Origin: Pseudomonas fulva
GTDB lineage: Bacteria; Pseudomonadota; Gammaproteobacteria; Pseudomonadales; Pseudomonadaceae
Assembly: GCF_023517795.1 (NCBI RefSeq)
Contig: NZ_CP082928.1
Span: forward strand, 558,001-622,000
Direction: 5' to 3'
Length of the DNA: 64,000 nucleotides
The position numbers were made by a program, and so were the translations under genes. This document shows positions 49,167-58,532 of the stretch, one piece after another. The notes under the pieces are model-generated. The model saw only the letters and a program-made list of their open reading frames with translations, was not told the origin of the DNA and did not search any database. Positions within the stretch are counted from its first letter, which is position 1. Every line of letters begins with the position of its first letter.

Positions 49167-49463
49167 TTAACCAAAAAGCTGATAGATCTTTGCGCCCTGC
49201 TTGGACTGGTTCAATTGGATTAATTCGAGCGCCAGACGCTCGCGCTCAGCCTTACAAGCACCGACCAGTTCCTTGTAAAGATCCAAAAGCTCCTGCATTC
49301 GCTCACGCAATACACCGTCATCGTCAGCGGCATCAACCATGGCATCGTCGACAGCCTGCCTGCATTGCAAATCCAGCTCCCCGATAGCTGCCCAATCTTG
49401 GGTGGCTAGAGCGTCACGCATGGCAGTACCAGTAGTCTGTAGGCGCAGAACGGATGTGTTCAT
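49167..49463 (-). CDS. fliT: Flagellar chaperone FliT-like
   Basis: About 98 residues, all alpha-helical, from MNTSVLRLQTTGTAMRDALATQDW (ATG 49463; the frame is open six codons upstream). It lies directly after fliS and before fleQ, where P. aeruginosa has fleP/fliT. FliT-type proteins chaperone the filament cap FliD. Sequence similarity in the family is low, so the assignment rests on size, helical pattern and position. Confidence 0.78.
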   Translation of the reverse strand: MNTSVLRLQTTGTAMRDALATQDWAAIGELDLQCRQAVDDAMVDAADDDGVLRERMQELLDLYKELVGACKAERERLALELIQLNQSKQGAKIYQLFG

Positions 49464-49493
49464 TGAGAAATTCCCTATCACTATTCCGGGAAG

Positions 49494-49871
49494 TTAGGCG
49501 ATAGCGTCCCAGCCGGACTTTACTTCTCGAAGCAAGCTAGCGACTTCATCCAATTTGGCCGGGTCATTAACGCGATTGCCCTCGAGCAAACGCATGATCA
49601 TGTACTCGTAAAGCTTATCCAGGTTTGCGACCAAATCGCCCTCCACCTCTCGATCCAGCGCTTCTCGCAGACCACCGATGATCGCGATTGCCTTGCCCAG
49701 CAGCTCGCCCTTTTCAGAGAAAGCCCCGCGCTCAAGTGCGCCTCTCGCCTGGTAGATCCGATCAAGCCCACCCTGCATCAGCATTTGGATGAGACGATGC
49801 GGGCTAGCTTCGGTCACTTGAGCTTGGACGTCCACACGCTGGTATTGCTTCATTGCAGCCATAGATCTCAC
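49494..49871 (-). CDS. fliS: Flagellin export chaperone FliS
   Basis: A 125-residue four-helix protein. The family blocks AMKQYQRVDVQAQVTEASPHRLIQMLMQGGLDRIYQARGAL and KLYEYMIMRLLEGNRVNDPAKLDEVASLLREVKSGWDAI are clear. It binds the flagellin C-terminus to stop polymerisation in the cytoplasm. The GTG at 49871 is best placed after GGAGGTGCC; ATGs at 49862 and 49853 are alternatives. Confidence 0.94.
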   Translation of the reverse strand: MRSMAAMKQYQRVDVQAQVTEASPHRLIQMLMQGGLDRIYQARGALERGAFSEKGELLGKAIAIIGGLREALDREVEGDLVANLDKLYEYMIMRLLEGNRVNDPAKLDEVASLLREVKSGWDAIA

Positions 49872-49946
49872 GAGGCACCTCCTCAGGCATCAAACCACTT
49901 ACCTAATGTATCGGTAAGCGCTGCAAAACCTTGATGCCTTAAGCCA

Positions 49947-51392
49947 TCATTTTTTGCTGTTACCAGAGGCCCACGGCATATTTTCGAGAGAAGAGGCCAA
50001 GCTGGAAGCCGTGTTGGACAATTGCGCATACATCATGTCCATGGCGTTGAACTGCTTGAACAAGCGAGTTTCCAGGGCCTGCATGCGTAGATTGAGCGAC
50101 TCTTTCTGCTTATCGATACTGGTCAAGGTTGTCCGTAAAGCCTTGTCGCGCTGCTCGATCACGCCTCCTGTTTGCACGTATGGGTCGACCTTGTTCGACA
50201 ACCGTGCAGCCAACCCCGAATCACCGGTAAAAAGAGAAGAAATGGACTCAAAATTGTCAGTCAACTGCTTGTCAAGCTTCGCGCTGTCAACCGCCAACGT
50301 CCCGTCTTTTTGGGTAGTGATGCCCAGATCGGCAAGTGAACGTACCCCGCCACTTCCTTCCGGTGCACTGACCAACTCGGCACGTACAGCACTAATAATC
50401 CCGCGAGCCATTGCATCACCGACCAAGCCTGCTGCTAAAGGTGCCTTGCCCTCGCCTACTGAAGTGACCTTGGTTTCAGCACTCATCACCCCCATCAACT
50501 TGTTATAGGCATCGACAAAATTTTGGATACTCGTCTTGACGCCACCCTTGTCTTGGGCAACACCGACTGTAATTGGCGCACCAGCTGTCGTCACCGTTTT
50601 TAAATTGAGAGTCAACCCTTCAATCGCGGAATCGACAGTATTGCTTTTGCTAACGACCTTAAGGCCATCAACGGTCAGCTCGGCACTCTTGGCACGGGTG
50701 ATTATCCGAGCAGCAGACTCATCTGCAGCAACAGCGGGGTCGGGATCGTCAACAGCGGGAGCGGTGAAAGCCAACCTCGAAAGATTAACGCTGCCAGTCC
50801 CATCATCGGGTGCGGCAACGACTGATATATCCTCGCCCGCACCTGTGGTTGTGCTGCTCAACACCAGGCGTGCACCGGAGCTATCGTTGACGATCGTTGC
50901 GGAAACGCCTTTCTCGGCACCGGCTTTATTGATGGCATCACGAACGCCAGTCAGCGTATTGTTGCTGGAATCGATCGTGATAGCTGGCAAAGCGGTATTT
51001 CCGACCTTGATGGTAAGAGAGCCCTTACCGAAGGTGGCGTTACCGCTATCGGCGATTGAGGCCAGCGCAACTTTACTGCTACTCGCCAAGCTCTTGACTT
51101 CAACTTGGTAACTGCCTGCACCAGCCTTCAAACCAGCGGTAGCAGTCAAAACATCAGGTTTCGAAGAGGTCGCAGTTCGAGCCTGAAATAGTGCTGGACT
51201 GTTGATCAGTGCAAGTGCACTTTTAAATTCACTAAGAGCGCTTTTCACCGCACCTAAGGAGGTGATGGTCGTAGTGGATTTTTTCTCGAGGTTGTCAAGC
51301 TGGGTCTGCTTGGGGCTTCGCTCTGCCGCAACCAGGGTTTTCACGGTTTTGTCTATATCAATTCCGCTTCCACCGATACCTGTTATCCCAGC
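49947..51392 (-). CDS. fliD: Flagellar filament cap protein FliD
   Basis: 481 residues from MAGITGIGGSGIDIDKTVKTLVAAERSPKQTQLDNLE (ATG 51392, preceded by GGAGGCTATC). The conserved N-terminal coiled coil (1-70), the variable middle with Ser/Thr/Ala-rich beta domains, and the C-terminal helix (TTLTSIDKQKESLNLRMQALETRLFKQFNAMDMMYAQL) are all present. It caps the filament and may act as an adhesin. Base composition is more AT-rich than in the housekeeping genes upstream. Confidence 0.95.
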   Translation of the reverse strand, partial: AGITGIGGSGIDIDKTVKTLVAAERSPKQTQLDNLEKKSTTTITSLGAVKSALSEFKSALALINSPALFQARTATSSKPDVLTATAGLKAGAGSYQVEVKSLASSSKVALASIADSGNATFGKGSLTIKVGNTALPAITIDSSNNTLTGVRDAINKAGAEKGVSATIVNDSSGARLVLSSTTTGAGEDISVVAAPDDGTGSVNLSRLAFTAPAVDDPDPAVAADESAARIITRAKSAELTVDGLKVVSKSNTVDSAIEGLTLNLKTVTTAGAPITVGVAQDKGGVKTSIQNFVDAYNKLMGVMSAETKVTSVGEGKAPLAAGLVGDAMARGIISAVRAELVSAPEGSGGVRSLADLGITTQKDGTLAVDSAKLDKQLTDNFESISSLFTGDSGLAARLSNKVDPYVQTGGVIEQRDKALRTTLTSIDKQKESLNLRMQALETRLFKQFNAMDMMYAQLSNTASSLASSLENMPWASGNSKK

Positions 51393-51444
51393 CATGATAG
51401 CCTCCGTCAAAAATATGCTACTTACGTGATACTAGCTTCCACAG

Positions 51445-51458
51445 TCAAGAATCGTGCC
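51445..51458 (-). promoter_or_regulatory. Weak candidate sigma-54 promoter of fliD
   Basis: Minus strand GGCACGATTCTTGA has GG and the TTG core at the right spacing, but the invariant C of the -12 GC is A here. It lies 53 bases before the fliD ATG. I give it low weight. Confidence 0.3.
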
Positions 51459-51815
51459 TTAAGCCTTAGCCTCGAACATCAAACTACGCACATCTTCCAG
51501 CCGGGCGGCCAGCTCAAGTACCTCTTTGGAAGGTATCTGCCTCACGACTTTGCCTGACTCGCCATCAATGACTTTCACTACCACGTCACCGGTCGAATCA
51601 TCCACCGAAAAATTCAGATCCCGTTGAAGGTTCTGAATCTGAGAGTGGATTTCCACCACAGCAGAATCAACCTGGGATCGACTAGCCGTTGACTGGCCAT
51701 CCTGATCGGCAGCTTGCGCAGAAACGGCAGATGCCCCGGAAGCCTTTTGACTGCCAGGGCTGGTCGTAGCTGAGGCTTGCACAAGCGTATTGCCCGCGAC
51801 TTTGTTGATATCCAT
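51459..51815 (-). CDS. flaG: FlaG family protein
   Basis: A 118-residue FlaG protein with a polar, low-complexity N-terminal half (STASRSQVDSAVVEIHSQ) and the conserved C-terminal FlaG domain QNLQRDLNFSVDDSTGDVVVKVIDGESGKVVRQIPSKEVLELAARL. FlaG affects filament length in several polar-flagellated bacteria. Located between fliC and fliD, 72 bases after fliC. Confidence 0.93.
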   Translation of the reverse strand: MDINKVAGNTLVQASATTSPGSQKASGASAVSAQAADQDGQSTASRSQVDSAVVEIHSQIQNLQRDLNFSVDDSTGDVVVKVIDGESGKVVRQIPSKEVLELAARLEDVRSLMFEAKA

Positions 51816-51835
51816 GATTCACCTCGTATCAATGG

Positions 51836-51863
51836 ATAAAGGAGGGGCTAGCCCCTCCTTTAT
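51836..51863 (-). terminator. Intrinsic terminator of fliC
   Basis: A perfect 28-base palindrome (arms ATAAAGGAGGGGCT) begins 24 bases after the fliC stop. The 3-prime arm ends CCTTTAT. Such strong hairpins are common after abundant flagellin transcripts. Confidence 0.8.
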
Positions 51864-51886
51864 TTACTTCTCCGTAACGACTCGCG

Positions 51887-53389
51887 TTACTGCAGGAGGC
51901 TGAGCACAGACTGCGGCAGCTGCTTGGCCTGGGCCAGGATCGCAGTACCGGCTTGCTGCAGCACCTGGTTTTTGGCCAGCGTGGCGGTTTCGGCAGCGAA
52001 GTCAGTATCCTTGATGCGGCTACGGGCAGCTTCGGCGTTCTCCGAAATGCTCTGCAGGTTGGAGATGGTATTGTCGAAGCGGTTCTGTACGGCACCCAGA
52101 TCCGAACGCTGCGAGTCGATAAACGCGATGGCGGCGTCGATCACATCGATAGCATTCTGCGCACCGTAAGCAGTACTTACATCAACATCGCTAATTTTTG
52201 ACAATGTGCCTGCAGACTCTCCTGTTACCTTAGCTACAGCAGTGCCAGTTAATGAATAAGCTGCAGATGAGCTCAGTTTAACGGCACCTGTTGCAATAGC
52301 ACCCGTTGCAACTGCAGCGATGTCCTGAGCAGCGGAAAGATCGCCCGCATTATCACCGTCAGAGTCTTCAGCTGATCGCGCCTGAAGCTTAATATCTGCA
52401 GCAACAAGTGCAGCAGGGGTAGCTGCATTGCTCATGCCGCTTGCGGTGAACTTCATAGAAGCACCGTCTGCAGAACTAATTTCAAGCGTACCGTTGCCAT
52501 TTACTTTTGCACTAATACCGGCACCACTCGCATTGACAGCACTAACAACCTGCTCAGCACTAGTTAGTCCTTTTAGGTCAATAGTGGAGTCGACTTTAGT
52601 ATTATCAGATTTAGATAGCTCAATTTTCAGATCGAACGTGCCTACGTTACCAGACAATGTGAGCACGGCATCAGTACGAGCAGAGGCCTTAACTGGCGAT
52701 CCTGCGGCATTGATTTTCTTCACAACTTCAGAGGCTGTGTCAGTCACAACCATATCCTGAGCTTTGAACTCTTTACCATTGGCGGAGATGGTCATTGTAC
52801 CATTTGGCTGATAATTGGTAGCCGTAGCACCGAGTACTGCGGTACCAAGAACACTGCCGCTCTTATCAGATGTGAATGCACCAATCTTGTTAGAGCTGGC
52901 ATTACCAATTGTCACATCGATAGTTTCGTTCGAATTCGCACCAACCTGGAAGGCAGTAGCGCCGAACGAGCCGTCCAGCAGCTTACGACCACCGAAGGTG
53001 GTGGTTTCGGCGATACGACTCAATTCGTTTTGCAGCGCGCCAACTTCTTTTTGCAGCGCGGAGCGGTCAACCGAGTCGTTACTGCCGTTGGCAGCCTGCA
53101 GGGACAGATCACGCATACGCTGCAGGATGTTGGTGGACTGCTGCAGAGCGCCTTCAGCGGTCTGAGCCAGGGAGATGCCGTCGTTGGCGTTACGCACCGC
53201 AACGTTCAGGCCGCTGATCTGGCTGGTCAGGCGGTTAGAGATTTGCAGGCCTGCTGCGTCATCCTTGGCGCTATTGATGCGGCTACCGGTAGACAGGCGC
53301 TGCATGGAGGTTGCCAGGGAGTTGGACGAAGACTGCAGGTTACGCTGGGTGTTCAGCGACGCGATGTTGGTATTTACAGTAAGTGCCAT
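51887..53389 (-). CDS. fliC: Flagellin
   Basis: 500 residues from [21 protein letters not shown] (ATG 53389; the open frame upstream has no signal). The conserved D0/D1 N-terminus (to about 175) includes the TLR5-type segment [16 protein letters not shown]. The C-terminal D1/D0 (about 420-500) ends [19 protein letters not shown]. The middle (about 180-410) is Ser/Thr/Ala-rich, AT-richer and variable. It is exported by the flagellar type III system with FliS. Transcription is from a consensus sigma-28 promoter 104 bases upstream. Confidence 0.98.
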   Translation of the reverse strand: MALTVNTNIASLNTQRNLQSSSNSLATSMQRLSTGSRINSAKDDAAGLQISNRLTSQISGLNVAVRNANDGISLAQTAEGALQQSTNILQRMRDLSLQAANGSNDSVDRSALQKEVGALQNELSRIAETTTFGGRKLLDGSFGATAFQVGANSNETIDVTIGNASSNKIGAFTSDKSGSVLGTAVLGATATNYQPNGTMTISANGKEFKAQDMVVTDTASEVVKKINAAGSPVKASARTDAVLTLSGNVGTFDLKIELSKSDNTKVDSTIDLKGLTSAEQVVSAVNASGAGISAKVNGNGTLEISSADGASMKFTASGMSNAATPAALVAADIKLQARSAEDSDGDNAGDLSAAQDIAAVATGAIATGAVKLSSSAAYSLTGTAVAKVTGESAGTLSKISDVDVSTAYGAQNAIDVIDAAIAFIDSQRSDLGAVQNRFDNTISNLQSISENAEAARSRIKDTDFAAETATLAKNQVLQQAGTAILAQAKQLPQSVLSLLQ

Positions 53390-53491
53390 GATTGCATGCC
53401 TCCAAGGGGCGGGTACTAAAGGTAGCCGGGTGGTGCGAGCGCTTGGGCCATCGCCTTGCTCAGGCACCCAGTTACTTCGCATTCGTAGTCT

Positions 53492-53518
53492 TTATCGGCG
53501 TATTCGGTGGAAGCTTTA
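53492..53518 (-). promoter_or_regulatory. Sigma-28 (FliA) promoter of fliC
   Basis: On the minus strand TAAA (53515-53518), exactly 15 bases, then GCCGATAA (53492-53499). This is a perfect match to the flagellar sigma-28 consensus TAAA-N15-GCCGATAA. The predicted start is about 95 bases upstream of the fliC ATG. Confidence 0.93.
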
Positions 53519-53801
53519 GGGCCCTGCTAATTTTTTTTGCAAGCCCTTTTCAACTCGTGCCGCCTGCAGGCATTGGGTAGCTGACTGCACCTGCTAGAAA
53601 GGATATCGACCGGATTGCGAAGGCCTGAAGGGCTACCAATGATCAGCGATTACCTCTGGCAGAGATAAACGCCAGCGGCTGCAAACTCCCAGCCCAACAA
53701 CGTTTGGCTAAAAAAGCAAAGCCTGATCAGCACATGCAAAACTCACCGCGACGTGTGCGCCGAGCTGGCACGCCTCACAAGTCGAACGCAAGGCGGAAGC
53801 G
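53519..53801. other. Intergenic region between flgL and the fliC promoter
   Basis: About 280 bases with no gene and no terminator that I can see. In P. aeruginosa flagellin glycosylation genes occupy this place; here nothing of them remains. Confidence 0.6.
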
Positions 53802-55076
53802 TTAAAGCTTATTGAACAGGTTCAAGCCGCTGATTTTTACGTAGCTTTGCTGCGCCGCTTCGAGAATCAATGTCTGGAACGCCAAGCGCGGCATCGCCTC
53901 CGCATAGTCAAGCTCGCGCAGCTCTGCCTGGGTCGACTTGTTGACCAAGGTAACGTCATCGTTATCGGCTTTTGCGCTATCAATGATGTTCAATCTGGCA
54001 CCGATATCCCCGCGTGCGCTGTCCACATTGATACTGGCGTTCGACAAATTCGTCAGGGCCTGCGCGACTGCATCGCGAACCACGAAATTGCCCTCAGGTG
54101 TGGATGGTTCGCCTTCCAACGCCTTGCGCAAATTGGCAATGGAGTCCAGCACACCTTGCTTCTGGGCATTTTGATCCGCGGTGATCTGAATACGCTCGCC
54201 GCCAACTGGTGTGCCGTTGAAGTTGACTACAACACCTCGGAAAACCAGCTTGTCAGTGCTCTCCGCACGGCCGTCCACTGCACCGTCACCTAACTCGGCT
54301 CCGGTTTGGGCATCGTAGATTTTATAGCTATTGGGATCGGTATCACTGAAGACGATATCTATCCCTGCGTCAGGGAACTTGGGGTTACCTGCGAAGGCAA
54401 CTTCATCCTGAACGAGAGGGGTCGATGTCCTGAGGGTTGACCCTGCAGGCGTTGTGTATGGCACGGGCGGCGTACCAACTGTAGTTGGCACCGCGGCCTG
54501 CAGGCGGCCTGCATTGATGATGTTCTGGAAAACCTTCTTGCCGTTATCGCTAATGGGAACGCTGAGGGAGCTTGCAATCTCGACCTTGCGCTGCCCCTCA
54601 TCACCCTCATAGCTATAACTGCCATCCGCATTGCGAACGAACGGTTCCGACTTGCCTTGGAAGCCTGAAAACAGGTACTCACCACGGGCATTCTTGCTGT
54701 TCATTAGCCCTAGAAGCTCATCCTCGCGCTCGCGCAACTCTGCAGCAATCGACTTGCGGTCGTCGGCACTAAGCGAGCCACCGCCAGCACGTACGGCGAG
54801 CTCTTGCACCCGCTGTAATACCGTATTGACCGAGTTAAGCGTTACGTCTTCCTGAGTCAGGCTGTTCTGCGCGGCCGTCAGATTGTCCTTGTACTGTGTC
54901 AGTACATTCTGCTGCTGCTCGAGTTGCAGCAGGCGCACCGATGCCACCGGGTCATCGGCCGGAGTGAGGATTCGATTGCCGGTGCTGATCTGTTCCTGAG
55001 TGCGAATGGCATTGGCGTAGTTGCGCTGCAGGCCTTGAACGCCGTTGTTGAACGCCTGGAGAGTGGAAATACGCAT
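53802..55076 (-). CDS. flgL: Flagellar hook-filament junction protein FlgL
   Basis: A 424-residue flagellin-family junction protein. The N-terminus MRISTLQAFNNGVQGLQRNYANAIRTQEQISTGNRILTPADDPVASVRLL and the C-terminus RELDYAEAMPRLAFQTLILEAAQQSYVKISGLNLFNKL are conserved; the middle is variable. It is the last gene of the flgF-flgL run, 168 bases after flgK. Confidence 0.95.
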   Translation of the reverse strand: MRISTLQAFNNGVQGLQRNYANAIRTQEQISTGNRILTPADDPVASVRLLQLEQQQNVLTQYKDNLTAAQNSLTQEDVTLNSVNTVLQRVQELAVRAGGGSLSADDRKSIAAELREREDELLGLMNSKNARGEYLFSGFQGKSEPFVRNADGSYSYEGDEGQRKVEIASSLSVPISDNGKKVFQNIINAGRLQAAVPTTVGTPPVPYTTPAGSTLRTSTPLVQDEVAFAGNPKFPDAGIDIVFSDTDPNSYKIYDAQTGAELGDGAVDGRAESTDKLVFRGVVVNFNGTPVGGERIQITADQNAQKQGVLDSIANLRKALEGEPSTPEGNFVVRDAVAQALTNLSNASINVDSARGDIGARLNIIDSAKADNDDVTLVNKSTQAELRELDYAEAMPRLAFQTLILEAAQQSYVKISGLNLFNKL

Positions 55077-55244
55077 AACTGCCTCGCCTTGTCTGGCGGC
55101 CCGGGATCTACCGGTACCGCACCCCTTTGGGGATTTCTACCATTTAGCCATTGCTGATGGTCAGAACGAAATGATCGTTAACTCGTTTGCCCGATCTTGC
55201 TATGCATCGAGCTGGATGCAGCTGCACCATCAAACTGAATGCCC

Positions 55245-57290
55245 CTATCGGAATGCTCCAATCAGGGTATCGAACAAAGAGCGCGCAACTTGAATAACCT
55301 GAGCCGAAGCGTTGTAGTACTGCTCGAACTTGATCAGATTGGCTGCCTCTTCGTCCAGGTTGACCGCCGAGAGTGAGTCACGGTTGTCCTGAGCTTGCTT
55401 GAGGATAGCCCCGGTGGCGTCGTTATCCTGGCGAGCCTGGGCGGTCAGCGTGCCGACACGCTCGATCAGGTCGCCATAGCTGTCGGTAAAGCTGGAGCCG
55501 GTGGCGATACCGGTAACACTGGGATCCACGCCCACCACTTGTTTGTTTTGCAGGCCCACCAATGCCAAGGCGTTGCGGTTATCGGAGACGCCGTTCAAGT
55601 TGAATGCAATGTTGAAGCGATCACCATCTTGTGGACGGCCGCTAACACTCATATTGATAACAATGCCACCAGGCATACTCAGTTGGTAATTATTCTGCTG
55701 ACCAGGCTCGAATTGTGGCGTAGGTGCGGGGATGATCGGCTGCCCCTTGCTGTCAACGCGCGTCAACGTCGCACCTGCTGGCAACTCGAAACTGTTTGAA
55801 GCGGCATCGTATGTCAATGCAACCGGTGGCGTAACAGGAAAGGCTGTTGCCAAGGCCGACGGATTGATGTCACTGCCAGTAGTCTGCAGCGTTGGCTGAG
55901 TGATTACGCCATTACCGCGGTTCTGCAGATTGGCCTCAGAGCGAATCGGCGCGGCGAAGGCCAATTGGTCGGCCTGGTCTAGAACTGTGGACATGGTCGA
56001 CGCGCCAATACGCGTCGGCTGCAGCACAAAGAAATCGTCCTTTGCAGGCGCCGGTGAACCTATGACTACTTGGAAACCCTGATCACGCCCAGCGCTATCT
56101 TGGAAACTTAGGGTACCAGCCGGATTCTGAGTCACTGTCATCGGCTGGTTGTCACTCAAGCGGCGCGCCGAGTAGTTGGTGCCGTCGAACTCCAACCGAT
56201 AATCACTGGTGGTCAATACCGAGCTGTTGGTGATGTTTAGCACTGGCGCTGCGTTACTGCTATTGGTGGACGCAGGCAGCACGCGCAAACGAGCCAGCGC
56301 CTCCTCGTTGAAGTCACCAAAGAGCTTGGTACCGACCTGCCCCTTGAGATCCAAGCCCTGCCCCAACTGGCTGTTGACCTGATCACTGATCGACAGTGCG
56401 AGGCGACCCAGAGAGTTGAAGGTCTTGTCCAGCACGTCTTCGCGATAACGCAAGATGCCTCCCAACTCCCCGCCTGTAACCTGGGTGGTTATGGTTTGCC
56501 GAGCCGAGCCAACGATGAATTGGATCTCTGAGCGATTCGGGTCGTTAGTACCCGGTACCACCTCTAAACGAGCTGCGTTACTACCGATTACTAACGGCTG
56601 GCCAGAACCGATAAAAACGTTCTGTGAGCCGTCGTTCTGCGCCACGACATTGACGCCTACAAAGGTCGAAAGTTGACGCACCGTTTCTTCGCGCGCATCC
56701 AACAGATCATTAGGCTGACTGCCATTGGCCTGGGCGATGGAAATTGACTCGTTGAGGCTGGCAATGGAACCAGCCAATCGGTTGATCTGCTCGGTAACGG
56801 CACCCATCTGCTTGTTGGCGAAGCTGTTCTGTTCATTCAGGCGGTCGTAGACGGTATTGAACCGCCGACTCAGGCCTTCAGCCTCAGAAAGCACCAGCTG
56901 CCGTGCAGGCAGGTTCGAGGGATCCTCGGCGGCCGTCTGCAATGCTGAGAAGAATTTCTGCAGGGACGGCGTAATGCCCGTAGTCGTGCCGGCCAGCAAC
57001 GAATCCAGTTGGTCAATCTGGCTCTTATATGCCTTTACATCACTGTTCAACGACGTGCTGCTACGCAGCTGGGTGGTGAGAAACTCACTGTAACTACGGC
57101 GAATGTCTACCAGCGTGGTGCCACTGCCGATATAGCCGGCACCGCTGAATTGCGGCGTGCGCGTTGCCTGGATGGTGTCCTGCCGCGAGAACCCTGGGGT
57201 ATTGATATTGGTGATGTTATGCCCGGTCACCGACAGCGAGGTCTTGTTTGCCGCCAGGCCCGACAGGCCAATATTCAGTAGGTCAGCCAT
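55245..57290 (-). CDS. flgK: Flagellar hook-associated protein FlgK
   Basis: 681 residues. The N-terminal rod-type motif ADLLNIGLSGLAANKTSLSVTGHNITNINTPGFSRQ and the C-terminal NLDEEAANLIKFEQYYNASAQVIQVARSLFDTLIGAFR are intact. It forms the first hook-filament junction ring. The large middle gives it a length typical of Pseudomonas FlgK. It begins six bases before the flgJ start region ends, consistent with co-transcription. Confidence 0.96.
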   Translation of the reverse strand: MADLLNIGLSGLAANKTSLSVTGHNITNINTPGFSRQDTIQATRTPQFSGAGYIGSGTTLVDIRRSYSEFLTTQLRSSTSLNSDVKAYKSQIDQLDSLLAGTTTGITPSLQKFFSALQTAAEDPSNLPARQLVLSEAEGLSRRFNTVYDRLNEQNSFANKQMGAVTEQINRLAGSIASLNESISIAQANGSQPNDLLDAREETVRQLSTFVGVNVVAQNDGSQNVFIGSGQPLVIGSNAARLEVVPGTNDPNRSEIQFIVGSARQTITTQVTGGELGGILRYREDVLDKTFNSLGRLALSISDQVNSQLGQGLDLKGQVGTKLFGDFNEEALARLRVLPASTNSSNAAPVLNITNSSVLTTSDYRLEFDGTNYSARRLSDNQPMTVTQNPAGTLSFQDSAGRDQGFQVVIGSPAPAKDDFFVLQPTRIGASTMSTVLDQADQLAFAAPIRSEANLQNRGNGVITQPTLQTTGSDINPSALATAFPVTPPVALTYDAASNSFELPAGATLTRVDSKGQPIIPAPTPQFEPGQQNNYQLSMPGGIVINMSVSGRPQDGDRFNIAFNLNGVSDNRNALALVGLQNKQVVGVDPSVTGIATGSSFTDSYGDLIERVGTLTAQARQDNDATGAILKQAQDNRDSLSAVNLDEEAANLIKFEQYYNASAQVIQVARSLFDTLIGAFR

Positions 57291-57296
57291 GCTTCA

Positions 57297-58520
57297 TCAT
57301 CCCCGATTCGAGGGCGCGCCGTTGGCGGCGATCATCTGGTAAGTCGACAGCTTGCGGGCGATCTGCGAAACCTTGCGGGCGTACTGCGGATCGGTGGCAT
57401 AGCCGGCTTTCTGCAATTCGCGGGCGAACTGCTCGGGGTTGGCGGTGGAGCTCAGCGCCTTTTCGTACCGCCCGTTGCTCTGCAGGAAGCTCACGTAATC
57501 CTCGAAGCTGTGGGCGAAGGATTCGTAGGAGCGAAACGAGGCCGCCTCCTTCACCGGTTTGCCGTTCTGGTATTCGGTGGTCATCACCCGGGCGGAATCG
57601 CCGCCCCAGGTGTTGTGGGTCTTGATGCCGAACAGGTTGTAGCTGCTGCTGCCATCGCCCTGCTTGATGATCGACTTGCCCCAGCCGGTTTCCAGCGCCG
57701 CCTGGGCGACCAGGTAGGTGGGATCGACGCCCAGCTGGGCCGCGGCCTTCTCGGCCATCGGCAACATGGTTTCCATGAATTCCTTGGCCGACTTGAACGT
57801 CGTGCGGCTGGCGATCTCCTCGCTGCCATTGATGTTCAGGCGGCGTTCGGCCGGTGCGGCGTAGGCCTTGGCCGGCAACCAGTCGCCCTTGGCCAGCGGC
57901 TTGCCAACGGCGTCTCCGGCCGGCGTATTGGCCACTGTAGTGGCCGTGGGCGACTCGGCGCCCGGCACGATGCCGGCCTGGATGCGCTGGGCCAGTTTGC
58001 CTGGCAACGACAGTCGGCGCTGATTGATCAGCGTCATGTCGTTGCGCTCGGGATCTGCCGCCGCGCCGATCTTCTCGACCCGCGCCGGCGCCCCGTCGGC
58101 AGCGGCTTCGCTGCGTGCCAGCGGCTTGCTCGGCGCCGCCGGCACGGGCGCGTCGACCTGGGCGAACGGGTTGGGCCGGTCGCTGACGTTCTTCATCTTC
58201 GACATCTGTCGCGCCATCACGTCGGCCAGACCGATACCGTTCTTGTTGCCGGCCATGGTCACCGACAACTGCTGGTCGTACATGTCCTGGTAGGTCTTGG
58301 CCTCGTTGCTGTTCATGAAGTTGCCTTCACCGAACACTTCGTTGGCCGAACGCATGGTCTTGAGCATTTCATTGAGGAACAGCGACTCGAACTCCTTCGC
58401 AACCTTGCGAATGTTCTCCTCATTGTCGCCACCCACCTTGAACTGGCTGAGGCGATTGAGATCGGTGTAGGCACCGCTGTCGACGGTGCTGGTGCCGGCG
58501 GCCGAGAGTCGAGTATCCAT
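57297..58520 (-). CDS. flgJ: Flagellar rod-cap protein/peptidoglycan hydrolase FlgJ
   Basis: A 407-residue two-domain protein. The N-terminal rod-scaffold domain (about 35-110) has KVAKEFESLFLNEMLKTMRSANEVFGEG. The C-terminal glucosaminidase domain (about 235-400) has AQAALETGWGKS with the catalytic Glu, then YNLFGIKTH. It cuts peptidoglycan to let the rod through the periplasm. It is exported by the flagellar apparatus and has no Sec signal. Confidence 0.95.
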   Translation of the reverse strand: MDTRLSAAGTSTVDSGAYTDLNRLSQFKVGGDNEENIRKVAKEFESLFLNEMLKTMRSANEVFGEGNFMNSNEAKTYQDMYDQQLSVTMAGNKNGIGLADVMARQMSKMKNVSDRPNPFAQVDAPVPAAPSKPLARSEAAADGAPARVEKIGAAADPERNDMTLINQRRLSLPGKLAQRIQAGIVPGAESPTATTVANTPAGDAVGKPLAKGDWLPAKAYAAPAERRLNINGSEEIASRTTFKSAKEFMETMLPMAEKAAAQLGVDPTYLVAQAALETGWGKSIIKQGDGSSSYNLFGIKTHNTWGGDSARVMTTEYQNGKPVKEAASFRSYESFAHSFEDYVSFLQSNGRYEKALSSTANPEQFARELQKAGYATDPQYARKVSQIARKLSTYQMIAANGAPSNRG

Positions 58521-58532
58521 GTCGCGTGTCCT

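Noticed and set aside
51202..53165. Plus-strand frames opposite fliD and fliC
   Set aside because: All are Ser/Thr/Leu-rich antisense translations of flagellar genes without starts or domains.
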